DNA of 64,000 nucleotides from Alphaproteobacteria bacterium RIFCSPHIGHO2_01_FULL_41_14 (GTDB lineage Bacteria; Pseudomonadota; Alphaproteobacteria; UBA7879; UBA5542). Every line of letters begins with the position of its first letter. Position 1 is the first letter of the stretch. Position numbers and translations under genes: made by a program. Of this stretch, positions 34,051-42,684 are shown one piece after another. The DNA lies in assembly GCA_001767855.1 (NCBI GenBank), contig MEMF01000002.1, forward strand, positions 495,493 through 559,492, read 5' to 3'. The notes under the pieces were generated by a model that saw nothing but the letters and a program-made list of their open reading frames with translations, searched no databases and was not told the origin of the DNA.

Positions 34051-34826
34051 TTTGAAAACAATACAGAGGTTAAAAAATAGTTTAGAATTAGAATCATAAT
34101 GGAGGCAGACACGACAGCGTTCGTGGTTGCTTGACCCACTCCCTGGGCGCCCCCTCGAGAGCGATATCCTTGATAGCAGCCCGCAATAGCAATCACAAAC
34201 CCAAACACGCCCGCTTTTTGAAGACCAGAAATCACATCTTCAGCTTCCAGGTACTTAAAGGTTTGCTCAATATAAAGGGCAGAGTTAAAGTCTAGTTTGT
34301 GAATGCACACAATATATCCTCCTAGCACGCCGATAGCATCAGCACAAAGAACAAGGAGGGGCAACGAAATAACGGCAGCGATGATGCGAGGGACTACCAG
34401 GTATTTATAGGGATTTGTGGCAAGAGTTGTGAGAGCATCAATTTGCTCAGTCACGCGCATGGTACCGATCTCCGCTGCCATGGATGCCCCCACGCGTCCT
34501 GCCACCATAAGCCCCCCCATCACGGGCCCGAGCTCTCGAGTGATGGAAAGAACCACCACCGTGGCAATAGCACTTTCAGCAGAAAATCTGGAAAATCCTG
34601 TATAACTCTGTAACGCTAAAACCATTCCTGTGAAAATGGCAGTGAGGCCCACAACTGGTAGAGAAAGATACCCAATTTTGTACATCTCGAGGCCAAGCTG
34701 CCTCCAATAATAAGGCGGGCGGAAACAGCTCAACACAGATTCAAAGGTAAAGACAGAGAAGTCTCCCACATACCGGAAGAAGCTGAGGGTTCTGGCACCA
34801 ATTGAACTAAGCGTTAATAAGATCAT
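34047..34826 (-). CDS. mlaE: Phospholipid ABC transporter permease MlaE
   Basis: Membrane permease of the Mla lipid transporter. Five to six hydrophobic helices with the MlaE signatures VGLTAIFTGMVLALQSYTGF, RELGPVMGGLMVAGRVGASM and AAEIGTMRVTEQIDAL are present. At 259 residues it is complete. Its ATG overlaps the alr stop by 4 bp and its stop overlaps the mlaF start by 4 bp, so alr-mlaE-mlaF translation is coupled. Confidence 0.92.
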   Translation of the reverse strand: MILLTLSSIGARTLSFFRYVGDFSVFTFESVLSCFRPPYYWRQLGLEMYKIGYLSLPVVGLTAIFTGMVLALQSYTGFSRFSAESAIATVVVLSITRELGPVMGGLMVAGRVGASMAAEIGTMRVTEQIDALTTLATNPYKYLVVPRIIAAVISLPLLVLCADAIGVLGGYIVCIHKLDFNSALYIEQTFKYLEAEDVISGLQKAGVFGFVIAIAGCYQGYRSRGGAQGVGQATTNAVVSASIMILILNYFLTSVLFSK

Positions 34827-35899
34827 TGTTTATATACACGGTTACATCTTCGTCCAAGGCGGGTGAGCATTTCGTGTGGACTAGATCCCGCGGCCTTGGA
34901 CATCTCGTAGAATGACATGGGATCATGAATGAGGTCAACCCATTCTCCCACACGACCTATAGATTCAGGGATACCTGTTATGTCGATAACAGTCAAATCC
35001 ATTGAAACGCGCCCTATAATGGGGACGGGATGATTGTGAAGCCAGAAATGATTCCTATTGCTGTACGAAACTGGGATACCATCCGCATATCCTGCCCCTA
35101 TGCTGGCAATGCGGCGAGGATTCACGGCTGTGTAGGTGGCGTTGTAGCCCACGCTTTCCCCTTTTTTCAAGGATTTTACTTCTAAGATTTGGGCCCGCAT
35201 GCGAAGAGCCATGGGGAGCTTTTTACTGATCTCTGTTTCGGTGGAGGGTGTGATGCCATAGAGGTAAATACCAGGACGCGTTTGATCAAAAAAGTACTCA
35301 GCGCCTAAATTAGTGCCCTTTGAGGCGACGAGGGAATACTTGGATCTCGGGAAATGTTGGATAATGGATTTAAAGAGGGTGAGCTGCTGTTTATTTTGAG
35401 GACCCTCCAAATCATCGGCGGACGCCAAGTGGCTCATCACCCAATCAACTCTGTCAGCGGGAATGATTTTCAGAACATCGGCCACACTTTCGGCGGGTAA
35501 AGATAGACGCTTCATGCCCGTGTCAAAATGTAAAACATAATGGGTGCCCCCATGCTTTTTATAAAGTTTGATTTGGTCGAGGCTGGTGAGAACGGGAATG
35601 ATATTTTTTTCAAAAAGAAGAGGAAGATGTTCTTCAATAAAGCAATTAAAAACATAAATAATGGCTTCAGGGGGCAAGACTTCGCGGAGTTCGATTGCTT
35701 CATCAATGGTGGCCACATAAAATTTGCGACAACCGGCCTGGAAGAGGGCTTGTGCGACCGGTATCGCTCCCACGCCATACGCGTCAGCCTTTATCACGGC
35801 AGACGTTTCTGTTCCCGTTATTTGGTGGAGGGTTTTATAGTTGGCAACTATTTTCCCAAGATCAATTTCTAATTTTAAAAAGGGGTTTAAGTTCGTCAT
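34823..35899 (-). CDS. alr: Alanine racemase
   Basis: PLP enzyme producing D-alanine for peptidoglycan. The PLP lysine lies in SAVIKADAYGVGA (about residue 38), the catalytic Tyr region in SVGYNATYTA, and the C-terminal block is GRVSMDLTVIDITG. At 358 residues it is complete. It leads the run alr-mlaE-mlaF-radA-cvpA; a promoter must lie in the 100 bp between it and the ABC ATPase gene, but I see no convincing boxes. Confidence 0.93.
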   Translation of the reverse strand: MTNLNPFLKLEIDLGKIVANYKTLHQITGTETSAVIKADAYGVGAIPVAQALFQAGCRKFYVATIDEAIELREVLPPEAIIYVFNCFIEEHLPLLFEKNIIPVLTSLDQIKLYKKHGGTHYVLHFDTGMKRLSLPAESVADVLKIIPADRVDWVMSHLASADDLEGPQNKQQLTLFKSIIQHFPRSKYSLVASKGTNLGAEYFFDQTRPGIYLYGITPSTETEISKKLPMALRMRAQILEVKSLKKGESVGYNATYTAVNPRRIASIGAGYADGIPVSYSNRNHFWLHNHPVPIIGRVSMDLTVIDITGIPESIGRVGEWVDLIHDPMSFYEMSKAAGSSPHEMLTRLGRRCNRVYKQ

Positions 35900-36009
35900 T
35901 TTATTTCAGCGGCTTTCTTAAGCTTCATCCTCACCTTTTCTAGTATCAAACATAGAACGATTGAAAGCAAAAAGAATTTGCTGATTCCCTTGATTTTTAT
36001 TTTGAGAGG

Positions 36010-36711
36010 TTAAGAATAGATTGTCATCAAATCTTTCTTCTGTAAGCGTTGTTTCTCTGTCCCTTGGACATCAAGAACAATCTCCCCGTCTTTGAGCGCC
36101 ATGATGCGCGTTCCATATGTGAGGGCATGCTGAATGTTATGGGTCACCATCACAGCCGTTAAGCCTCGGTTTCTAATCTCTTGGTTAGTTAGTTCCATCA
36201 GGGCGCTCGCAATCTTGGGGTCGAGGGCGCTGGTGTGTTCGTCCAGCAACAAAAAGTCTGGATCTTGTTTGAGTACGAGGCCAAGCGCGAGGCTTTGGCG
36301 TTCACCTCCCGACAGTTTGCTTACTTCTGTGGCCATTTTGTGAGGCATATGGGGGTGGAAGTCCTTTAAATAAAATGAATACGCCCTTTGTTCCGATTCA
36401 GGAGAGATCTTAAAAAGAGAGGGATTCACTTTCTGCTCATTCAAACAACAATTTTCTAAAACAGTTAAATCATGGAACAACGTCTGAGAGGTGTCTTGGG
36501 AAAGATACGCCAAACTTCTGGCTTCGTTTGTAACCTTGCCGTTTGGGGCTTGGTACTCTCCGCTCATGAGCTTCAGGAGAGAACTCTTGCCTGACCCGTT
36601 GGCTCCCAAAATAAGGACAAACTCTTTTGGTTGAAGGGTAAAATCCAGCCCCTTCAAAATGGGCTTTTCCTGGGAGGGAACGACAAAGGTAACGTGAGCA
36701 AATTTAAGCAT
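36010..36711 (-). CDS. ABC importer ATPase, TrpXYZ-like
   Basis: ATP-binding subunit of the importer encoded by the three-gene operon at 36.0-38.6 kb. Walker A is GANGSGKSSLLK (about residues 36-47), the signature is LSGGERQSLALG, Walker B is FLLLDEHTSALDP with His where the usual sequence has Pro, and the switch is VMVTHNIQ. It overlaps the permease gene by 8 bp and is last in the operon. The neighbouring ABC_sub_bind-type solute receptor suggests an aromatic amino acid or related substrate, as for TrpXYZ; that is inference. Confidence 0.85.
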   Translation of the reverse strand: MLKFAHVTFVVPSQEKPILKGLDFTLQPKEFVLILGANGSGKSSLLKLMSGEYQAPNGKVTNEARSLAYLSQDTSQTLFHDLTVLENCCLNEQKVNPSLFKISPESEQRAYSFYLKDFHPHMPHKMATEVSKLSGGERQSLALGLVLKQDPDFLLLDEHTSALDPKIASALMELTNQEIRNRGLTAVMVTHNIQHALTYGTRIMALKDGEIVLDVQGTEKQRLQKKDLMTIYS

Positions 36712-37573
36712 GTCGGGCTCCTTTCAGAAGGTGGGGGGAGCGTAAGCAGATAATCAGGATGATGCCGAGACAGAGCCTTAAGTTGACCGGGTCGATGTTA
36801 AAGGACAGCAACAGATGGCTGATGAGGAAGTACAAATAGATTCCGGCAAAGCAGGCCATAATTTCAAGGAAAGGGTTAAATTCTTTGCTCTGTCTTACGT
36901 GCAACAATAGGTGATGGCCGATGACCACGGCGCCAATTCCCACCAGCGCCATGCCAAATCCCATATGAATGTCGGCATAGCCACTGAATTGTGCCGTGAG
37001 GACGCCACAAAAAGAGGCCAAGCTGTTGGAGAGCATCAGCCCTATGAGGCGATAGGTCTCGGGGTTCTTGTCGTATTTCTTGAGCAGAAGGGGTTGATAC
37101 CCAAAGGCTCGGAGGGTGAGGCCCAACCTTGTTTTCAGAAGCAACCCCAGCGTAACGGTCAAGAAGATCCCCAGTATGCCTAGAATCAGAAGCTTAGCAT
37201 ACGAACCCAACGAAGATTCTACGGCACTGAGAAGATCATATCCCAAAAGGTTGATATTGGGCCGCCCCATGATCTGTAAGTTAACGCTGTAGAGCATAAA
37301 CAGCATGATGATGCTGGACACGAGCGCGTTCATCCGTCCTTTCCTTTGCATGAGGGCCACGCTCAGTCCACAGAGAGCTCCTCCCATGATGGCCAAGAGG
37401 AGGGCGAGGACGTGATTATCACAGAGGATGAGGAGGCGCGCATAAATCGCGGCCCCCAACACGAAGCTTCCCTCTGCGGTGAGGTCTGTGGTTTTCAGAA
37501 TCTGGTAACTCACATAAATGCCAAGCACCAGAGGATAAAGAAGGAGGCTTTGTTCTAAGCTGGCTAAGATCAT
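36704..37573 (-). CDS. ABC importer permease, TrpXYZ-like (BPD_transp_2)
   Basis: Integral membrane subunit of about eight to nine helices, 289 residues. The N-terminus (LGIYVSYQILKTTDLTAEGSF starts at residue 18) and ALMQRKGRMNALVSSIIMLF match the branched-chain/sugar-type permease superfamily in its TrpY-like subgroup. It overlaps the receptor gene by 4 bp and the ATPase gene by 8 bp. The substrate is presumably set by the receptor. Confidence 0.82.
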   Translation of the reverse strand: MILASLEQSLLLYPLVLGIYVSYQILKTTDLTAEGSFVLGAAIYARLLILCDNHVLALLLAIMGGALCGLSVALMQRKGRMNALVSSIIMLFMLYSVNLQIMGRPNINLLGYDLLSAVESSLGSYAKLLILGILGIFLTVTLGLLLKTRLGLTLRAFGYQPLLLKKYDKNPETYRLIGLMLSNSLASFCGVLTAQFSGYADIHMGFGMALVGIGAVVIGHHLLLHVRQSKEFNPFLEIMACFAGIYLYFLISHLLLSFNIDPVNLRLCLGIILIICLRSPHLLKGARHA

Positions 37574-38553
37574 TTTGAGGTCTCCGTTTGGATGAGAACC
37601 AATCGATAGTGGTGTTGGGTTGAGATCTTTTCCAGAAGTGGTTTTAGGGTCTCATTCTTTTCCAGGAACTGGACATTCACAAATATCTTGAGGTCTGAAA
37701 GATGCTGAATGGGAATGGTCTGGATTGGTGTGCCGGTCAAAATCTTGACGGCCAATTTCCCGCCTTCAATCCCAATGTCTTTTTCAGTGACACCAAACCC
37801 CAAAGAGGCGCCCTTTTTAATCGTTCCTTCATCCGAGGTGATCAGCAGGATCTTTTTGTCGTCACATACCTTCTTCAGCACCGTCACCCCACTAGCCACC
37901 AAATTATCTTTGAACATCACAACCGAGCCCGTGTCTTGGGGGAGAGAATGGCTGATGGTATAGAGGTCATTGAGGGTTTGGATCATCAGGCGCTTCACGG
38001 GAATCTGCTGTGCCTTTAGCAGCCCCTCCAATTCCGTTGCCTCTTTCACCCGACGATCGTCGGCACTATAAATCACGACAACTCTGGAAGAATCAGTGTG
38101 GATGGCTTTTAAGAAAGAGACGAACTGAGTGGGCTCAATCTCGTCCAAGACCCCAGTGATCTGATGCCCTGTGCGATCGGCTTCTCTGTACATGGCGGCC
38201 AAAGAGAGGATGGGCTTGTCTTTGATCAGCTTGAGGGCCAATTGGGTTGTGGTGGTGGTCACGGGAACAACAAGGGCTGCCTTTTCTTGGGCCAGTTGTT
38301 GGAAAATAGAGCGCTGAAGGTTGGCGTCACCCTGGGCATTATGAACCTTGTAAGAAACTTTGCCGGGTAACTGGGCAGAGAGTGTTTCTTCGAACCCTGC
38401 CACAATATCATTCAGCGCTTGATGTTCAATGGGAATCACCAGATGTACCGCGAGGGTCTCAGAGGGGTGCGCGTCTAAAAATTTAACTTTGAGTCCATAG
38501 ATGGTGAGGCCGAGAGTCATCATCAAGAGACTTATTTTAACTATTGTTTTCAT
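37570..38553 (-). CDS. ABC importer substrate-binding protein, TrpX-like
   Basis: Periplasmic receptor of the ABC_sub_bind family (327 residues), which includes tryptophan/tyrosine receptors such as TrpX. An N-terminal hydrophobic segment (about residues 5-21) serves as signal or anchor. Two periplasmic-binding lobes follow, with LVVPVTTTTTQLALKL, AAMYREADRTGHQITGVLD and ITSDEGTIKKGASLGFGV as family blocks. No lipobox is visible. It is first in the operon and has a long structured leader upstream. Substrate assignment rests on family and context only. Confidence 0.8.
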   Translation of the reverse strand: MKTIVKISLLMMTLGLTIYGLKVKFLDAHPSETLAVHLVIPIEHQALNDIVAGFEETLSAQLPGKVSYKVHNAQGDANLQRSIFQQLAQEKAALVVPVTTTTTQLALKLIKDKPILSLAAMYREADRTGHQITGVLDEIEPTQFVSFLKAIHTDSSRVVVIYSADDRRVKEATELEGLLKAQQIPVKRLMIQTLNDLYTISHSLPQDTGSVVMFKDNLVASGVTVLKKVCDDKKILLITSDEGTIKKGASLGFGVTEKDIGIEGGKLAVKILTGTPIQTIPIQHLSDLKIFVNVQFLEKNETLKPLLEKISTQHHYRLVLIQTETSK

Positions 38554-38610
38554 CCTAAAAATCCTTTTAAGTTTGTCGTAAAATTAAAGCAATAAGGTTG
38601 AGAAAAAGAC

Positions 38611-38697
38611 TTACAGAGTGGCGCACATGCGCCATGGACCCATGACAATAAGAGCAGCAAATAAAAAGAGATTTGTGAGGTAGAAGGTGGATAACAT
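38611..38697 (-). CDS. Possible 28-residue leader peptide upstream of the ABC importer
   Basis: A short frame on the minus strand, ATG at 38697 and TAA at 38611, between the candidate promoter and the importer. It encodes a hydrophobic stretch and ends MGPWRMCATL. Its 3' end falls in the perfect hairpin TGGCGC-ACAT-GCGCCA (38619-38634). The ribosome-binding site (AGAAAG) is weak. A regulatory leader is possible; chance is not excluded. Confidence 0.3.
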   Translation of the reverse strand: MLSTFYLTNLFLFAALIVMGPWRMCATL

Positions 38698-38724
38698 AGT
38701 AAAACTTTCTAAAAATAAAAATAC

Positions 38725-38757
38725 AAAAAAGGGCAAGACGCTAGAGAGAGCGCCGCC
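38725..38757 (-). terminator. Terminator-like hairpin in the importer leader
   Basis: On the minus strand GGCGGCGCT-CTCTCT-AGCGTCTTGCC forms a GC-rich stem with a small bulge and is followed by six T (38730-38725). The other strand has no T-run, so it acts in the direction of the importer. It lies after the candidate promoter at 38802-38830, so it could be an attenuator instead of an end-of-gene terminator. Confidence 0.65.
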
Positions 38758-38801
38758 AACTGTATTTCTTATTTAAGAAAATTTCATATATCATGCCTTT
38801 A

Positions 38802-38830
38802 TATTTATGGATGTTCAGAGAATTTGTCAA
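38802..38830 (-). promoter_or_regulatory. Candidate promoter of the ABC importer operon
   Basis: Perfect -35 TTGACA (38830-38825) with TAAATA (38807-38802) 17 bp further on the minus strand. Transcription would start near 38795, leaving a leader of about 240 bases that contains the terminator-like hairpin and the short frame. The rest of the 550-bp gap (38831-39074) shows no gene, tRNA or repeat I can identify. Confidence 0.5.
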
Positions 38831-39074
38831 CTATTTAAGGAATGGAACTCCACAAAGAAAAATCCACACCTTAAACGACGACAATTTAGGTAGCTAGGTC
38901 AATGTGGTCTTGTCATTCTATATATGTAGCTGAGATGTGGAGAAGGAGGGTGGCTTTAGTCACAGCTATCCTGAAGGAGAGAGAGCTGTTTAAAAAAGTT
39001 GCATGCGTTATCTTGTTATATATCCTTAAGGACTATTATCAGGTATCAGCCTCTAAATTTTATGCGCCTTAAAA

Positions 39075-39094
39075 CCACGGGGTTAACCCCGTGG
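39075..39094 (-). terminator. Perfect 20-bp palindrome after the exported orphan gene
   Basis: CCACGGGGTT (39075-39084) is the exact complement of AACCCCGTGG (39085-39094). Read on the minus strand it lies about ten bases after the stop of the exported orphan and is followed by TTTT. It probably ends that transcript; the T-run is short. Confidence 0.6.
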
Positions 39095-39103
39095 AGCGGT
39101 TTA

Positions 39104-39760
39104 TCACCACCGTGCGGGCTGTAAGGGCTGTAAAACACCTTTTGTACTTAAAATCATGAAAGTTGCACGTGGAAAGAGGATCTCGATTGATCTTTTCAAA
39201 CCAGGTTCCCACTCACGACTTGTTCCCACTAGAGACGGATCTACGATCCAAACAAAAACTTTTAAGTTTGGAAAAACATGCCTAAGGGCCAATAAGAGCC
39301 TATTAAAAAAATTATTTCTACCGGAGGGTAGATGCTCCAACCTATACCAAAAATAAGGATCAAACATCAAGGTGGTGATACTATACACATCTCCTTTATA
39401 CTGCTCGATCTCTTCGATGAGATTGAGAAGGAATTTAAAAGCCTCATCTTTGCTCATTTCATCTGCTGCAGGACTCCTTCTTATAATAACATTCTGCAAA
39501 AGCTTTATTTTCTCTTGAGCCGCCTCTGCGTTAGGATTATACCCCGGGCGGAAAGAAGAACGCACTAGATCCTTCCTTAGATCGGATAGAACCTTAGATG
39601 TATCACTCCCCGGATTCAAATCAATGAAAGTAGAGCCAAGGGATTGCCCTTTTACATCAATGGGATCCTTATGTTGTGGGCCAGCAGTTGCCGCGTTAAC
39701 AGACAACGAAAAAGTCGACGTAACTGCAATGAAAACCATAGTTTTTAATGATATCACCAT
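39104..39760 (-). CDS. Exported orphan protein, member of a two-gene family in this window
   Basis: Unrecognised, 218 residues with a Sec signal peptide (LKTMVFIAVTSTFSLSVNAA, residues 5-24). It shares with the gene at 59544-60206 the signal-peptide sequence, the motif IDLNPGSD (46-53), SITTLMFDPYFW (127-138) and the block LRHVFPNLKVFVW (159-171). The mature region is mixed alpha/beta. No enzymatic motif is visible. It is transcribed alone, with a palindromic terminator after it. The two copies are divergent (clear motifs, little identity between them), so duplication is old or the family is dispersed. An exported lineage-specific protein, possibly host-directed, is inference. Confidence 0.7.
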   Translation of the reverse strand: MVISLKTMVFIAVTSTFSLSVNAATAGPQHKDPIDVKGQSLGSTFIDLNPGSDTSKVLSDLRKDLVRSSFRPGYNPNAEAAQEKIKLLQNVIIRRSPAADEMSKDEAFKFLLNLIEEIEQYKGDVYSITTLMFDPYFWYRLEHLPSGRNNFFNRLLLALRHVFPNLKVFVWIVDPSLVGTSREWEPGLKRSIEILFPRATFMILSTKGVLQPLQPARW

Positions 39761-39862
39761 AAACTCCCCATATTAAGAATACATAGTTTATTTTTATCAT
39801 TTATTAATGTTAAAAACAATGAATTCTTATAAGTTTCAGATCTATCTGAATTTCTGCACTAA

Positions 39863-40096
39863 CTATAAGGTATGGTGGGCAGTATCCATCGCGAGTTGTT
39901 TTTTCGCACGGCGCGCCTCGGCATAGGATAAATACGAAGTGCTACCAATGATAACAGCAGCCCCCATATGCACGATGATACCGGGGAGTTCATTAAAGAA
40001 CAAATACCCAAAGTCGCAAAAACGAGCTCTGTATACCGGAAAGGTACGAGAAGAAACGCGCAGTATATCTACGCTAGCGACGAGTAACGCTGTCAT
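39863..40096 (-). pseudogene. Remnant of an EamA-type transporter, frameshifted
   Basis: The open frame ends with FGYLFFNELPG and GAAVIIGSTSYLSY, the last two helices of an EamA/DMT permease. Immediately upstream that homology stops in this frame and continues in the next one, which reads AFLLVPFRYTELVFATLG. One base is missing near 40009-40010 (after ACTTT on the minus strand), and a second shift lies near 40063-40070, where the alternate frame meets a TAG. The N-terminal two-thirds of such a permease (usually about 290-300 residues) is absent. It is a decayed, truncated gene. Confidence 0.75.
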
Positions 40097-40201
40097 AAAA
40101 TTATAAGAGGTTAGCTATATTTTAATAATTTTATGAGAGATAACAGACCACAAAAAACACAAAGATGAAGGGCCTTGGCAGAATGCTGAAATCTGCGGTA
40201 G

Positions 40202-40277
40202 TGGTGGGCACTACGGGATTCGAACCTGTGACCTACTGATTAAGAGTCAGCTGCTCTACCAACTGAGCTAAGTGCCC
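40202..40277 (-). tRNA. tRNA-Lys (anticodon CTT)
   Basis: Seventy-six nucleotides with encoded CCA. Acceptor GGGCACT/AGTGCCC is fully paired. Anticodon loop CTCTTAA gives CTT (reads AAG); the stem is GCTGA/TCAGT with a terminal G-T wobble. The T-loop is TTCGAAT. Confidence 0.95.
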
Positions 40278-40463
40278 CCGAGTGGGGAAGGTATGACTGG
40301 ATGTACCAAATATTTGGTCTTTTGTCGATAGAGTTCTTTTACGGCCGGCCCAGGGGATAAGAGGGTGATCTTTGTTTTTCAAGGAAGGCAAAGCATATTT
40401 TAATGGAAAAAATCCTGGTTTTTGATAGGATGGAAAAATCTTTTTTAAAAGTGAGGGAATTTT

Positions 40464-41213
40464 ATGTGGAATAAATCATTCATTATTGTTGTGTTTTCAA
40501 GTTTTTTCTTGTCCTGTATCGCGCTGTGGAGAGCGTCCGTTGGTCCGTCAGCAGAGCGTGTGATGGAATCGGTCTTGTCCGAAATGAACAAGCAGCCAGA
40601 AGTGGTGGCTAAGATTGTGATCGAAGGGGCCAGCAAGCTCCAAAAAACGCAGGAAGAGCAAGATCGACTTCGGCGAATAGAAAAAATAAGGTCCAAAAAG
40701 CTTGAGCTTTTGCAAGACAAACACTCTCCTTTTATGGGAAATCCAAATGGGGATGTGGTTATTCTTTCTTTCTTTGATTACCATTGTGGATATTGTCGAT
40801 CTGCCCATGACACGCTGCAAAAACTGTTGGCTCAAGATAAGAACATCAAAATAATTTACAAAGAATATCCTGTTTTAGGAGATTTAACGTTGTCTCGGGC
40901 GGCACTAGCTGCTCAAAAGCAGGGTAAGTATTCAGATTTCCACACAATTCTGATGAAATCAGATGCAAATTTTTCCCAAGAAAACCTCATTGAGTTGGCT
41001 CATAAATTAAAGATTGATGTAAAAAAGTTTAGTACTGATATGAATAGTATGGAAACGGAAAACCGTATTAAGCAGAATATGAGTTTGGGCCAGTCTCTTG
41101 ATATTTCAGCCACACCCACCTTTGTCTTTGGGGATAATGTTATCCCGGGCGCTATTTCTTTGGCGGAATTTCAGGCAGAGATTAGAAAAGAACGCCTAAA
41201 GAAAGCACGTTAA
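40464..41213 (+). CDS. DsbA-family thiol:disulfide oxidoreductase (Com1-like)
   Basis: Exported thioredoxin-fold protein, 249 residues. An N-terminal hydrophobic segment (about residues 5-21) is followed by a charged helical linker and the DsbA domain. The redox motif CGYC is at 108-111 in FFDYHCGYCRSAH, and the cis-proline loop is SATPTFVFG. This architecture (helical N-terminal region plus DsbA domain) matches the alphaproteobacterial 27-kDa Com1/DsbD-gamma-like group. A GAGGG ribosome-binding site precedes the ATG. Likely role is disulfide formation or isomerisation in exported proteins. It is followed after 3 bp by an amino acid permease, probably in one transcript. Confidence 0.88.
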   Translation: MWNKSFIIVVFSSFFLSCIALWRASVGPSAERVMESVLSEMNKQPEVVAKIVIEGASKLQKTQEEQDRLRRIEKIRSKKLELLQDKHSPFMGNPNGDVVILSFFDYHCGYCRSAHDTLQKLLAQDKNIKIIYKEYPVLGDLTLSRAALAAQKQGKYSDFHTILMKSDANFSQENLIELAHKLKIDVKKFSTDMNSMETENRIKQNMSLGQSLDISATPTFVFGDNVIPGAISLAEFQAEIRKERLKKAR

Positions 41214-41216
41214 GAC

Positions 41217-42524
41217 TTGCTAAAGTTAAGATCGTCGAAATATAAATTTGGGTTTTGGCAAGCGACGTCCCTCGTTGTAGGGAATATCGTGGGCTCTGGT
41301 ATTCTGATGTTGCCAGTGGCCTTGGCGTATTATGGCACATTTGGTCTCTTTGGGTGGGCGCTCACATCCTTGGGGGCCATTTTTCTTGGTCTTGTCTTTG
41401 CCAGCTTAAGTCATCGGTTTACAAAATCAGGCGGTCCGTACGTATATGCTCGCGAAGTTTTTGGGCGGTTTTTCGGATTTGAGGTGGCATGGACGTATTG
41501 GTTGGCTAACATCATCAGTAATTTGGCAGTGGTTATTGCCTTTGTGAGTTATCTGTCGGCCGCTTACCCTGTTTTGAAAGAACACCCTTTGTATGCCTTT
41601 GGGGTTGGATTGATAGCCCTTTGGGTGTCTGTGGCCATAAACCTGATTAGCCTTAAGCTTTTTGCACGGATGCAGGTGTTGGTCACCGTTGCAAAAGTTT
41701 TGCCGTTAATAGTTCTTTCCGTCGTTGGTATTTTCTATGTGGATTGGTCGAATCTGTATCCCTTTACATTGCCCATGGGGATTACGCCTTGGCAGGCTAT
41801 TCTGGCCACCATGTCGCTCAGCATTTTTTCTTTCATTGGTATTGAGTCAGCCACCATCCCTTCCGAGCATATAGAGCATCCCAAAAAAATTGTGGCTCAG
41901 GCAACGGTGGTGGGCACGCTGATCTCTGCCGTGATTTATATATGGATTGCCATGGTAATCATGGGGATATTGGGCACGGGGAAGCTTTCCATGTCTCAAG
42001 CTCCCTTTGCGGATGCGGTTGGATCCATGTTTGGATCTGGGTCAGCTCGGGTCATTGCGCTTATGGCTGCCTTTTCTTGTTTCAGTACGTTAAATGGGTG
42101 GATTTTGCTTCAAGGGCAAATTCCTCTGGCGGTTGCGCGCGACAACTTATTCCCCAAGATTTTTGGATACCAATCTTCCCAGGGAACACCCGTTGCGGCG
42201 TTATTAATTTCGGCCTCTTTTATGAGTCTTCTGCTCTTTTTAAATTACAGCGCTTCTTTAATTGATCAATTTGCCCTGATTATTCATTTAACCTCCTTCT
42301 CGATTCTGCTGCCCTATCTTTTTTCAGGCTTGGCGGATCTTGTCCTGCTCTGGAGAGAGGGCAGAAAAGCCCAATTTTCGTGGGGATCTATTCTCGTGGC
42401 TGTGGTTGCCATTCTCTATGCGGGGGTGGCTATTTGTGGTGTAGGCTTCCAAAGCTTTTTAATGGGCGTTGGGCTTGTGGTGATTGGTGTCCCCATTTTC
42501 TGGATCATGAAAAAAGAAGCCTAA
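41217..42524 (+). CDS. APC-family amino acid permease
   Basis: Twelve-helix cytoplasmic-membrane permease of 435 residues. The APC signature is clear in TM1 (FWQATSLVVGNIVGSGILML, from residue 13) and in TM6 (SIFSFIGIESATIPSEHI). Start is TTG 41217, three bases after the DsbA-like stop; no ATG fits before TM1. The TM1 and TM6 patterns resemble the arginine/agmatine-type (AdiC/ArcD) APC antiporters, but the substrate cannot be fixed. Amino acid uptake or exchange would suit a host-dependent bacterium, which is inference. Confidence 0.87.
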   Translation: MLKLRSSKYKFGFWQATSLVVGNIVGSGILMLPVALAYYGTFGLFGWALTSLGAIFLGLVFASLSHRFTKSGGPYVYAREVFGRFFGFEVAWTYWLANIISNLAVVIAFVSYLSAAYPVLKEHPLYAFGVGLIALWVSVAINLISLKLFARMQVLVTVAKVLPLIVLSVVGIFYVDWSNLYPFTLPMGITPWQAILATMSLSIFSFIGIESATIPSEHIEHPKKIVAQATVVGTLISAVIYIWIAMVIMGILGTGKLSMSQAPFADAVGSMFGSGSARVIALMAAFSCFSTLNGWILLQGQIPLAVARDNLFPKIFGYQSSQGTPVAALLISASFMSLLLFLNYSASLIDQFALIIHLTSFSILLPYLFSGLADLVLLWREGRKAQFSWGSILVAVVAILYAGVAICGVGFQSFLMGVGLVVIGVPIFWIMKKEA

Positions 42525-42608
42525 ATCATTCCCCCCCATCGTGGAGGCTTGAAAAGAGTCCTCTTGCATTTCAAAACGGCATCGGCTACACATCTAACAC
42601 AGATAAAG

Positions 42609-42683
<75 letters not shown>

Positions 42684-42684
42684 T

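Noticed and set aside
38880..39074. Possible small RNA in the 550-bp intergenic region
   Set aside because: No promoter-terminator pair or recognisable fold (tmRNA, RNase P, 6S, SRP) could be traced by eye.
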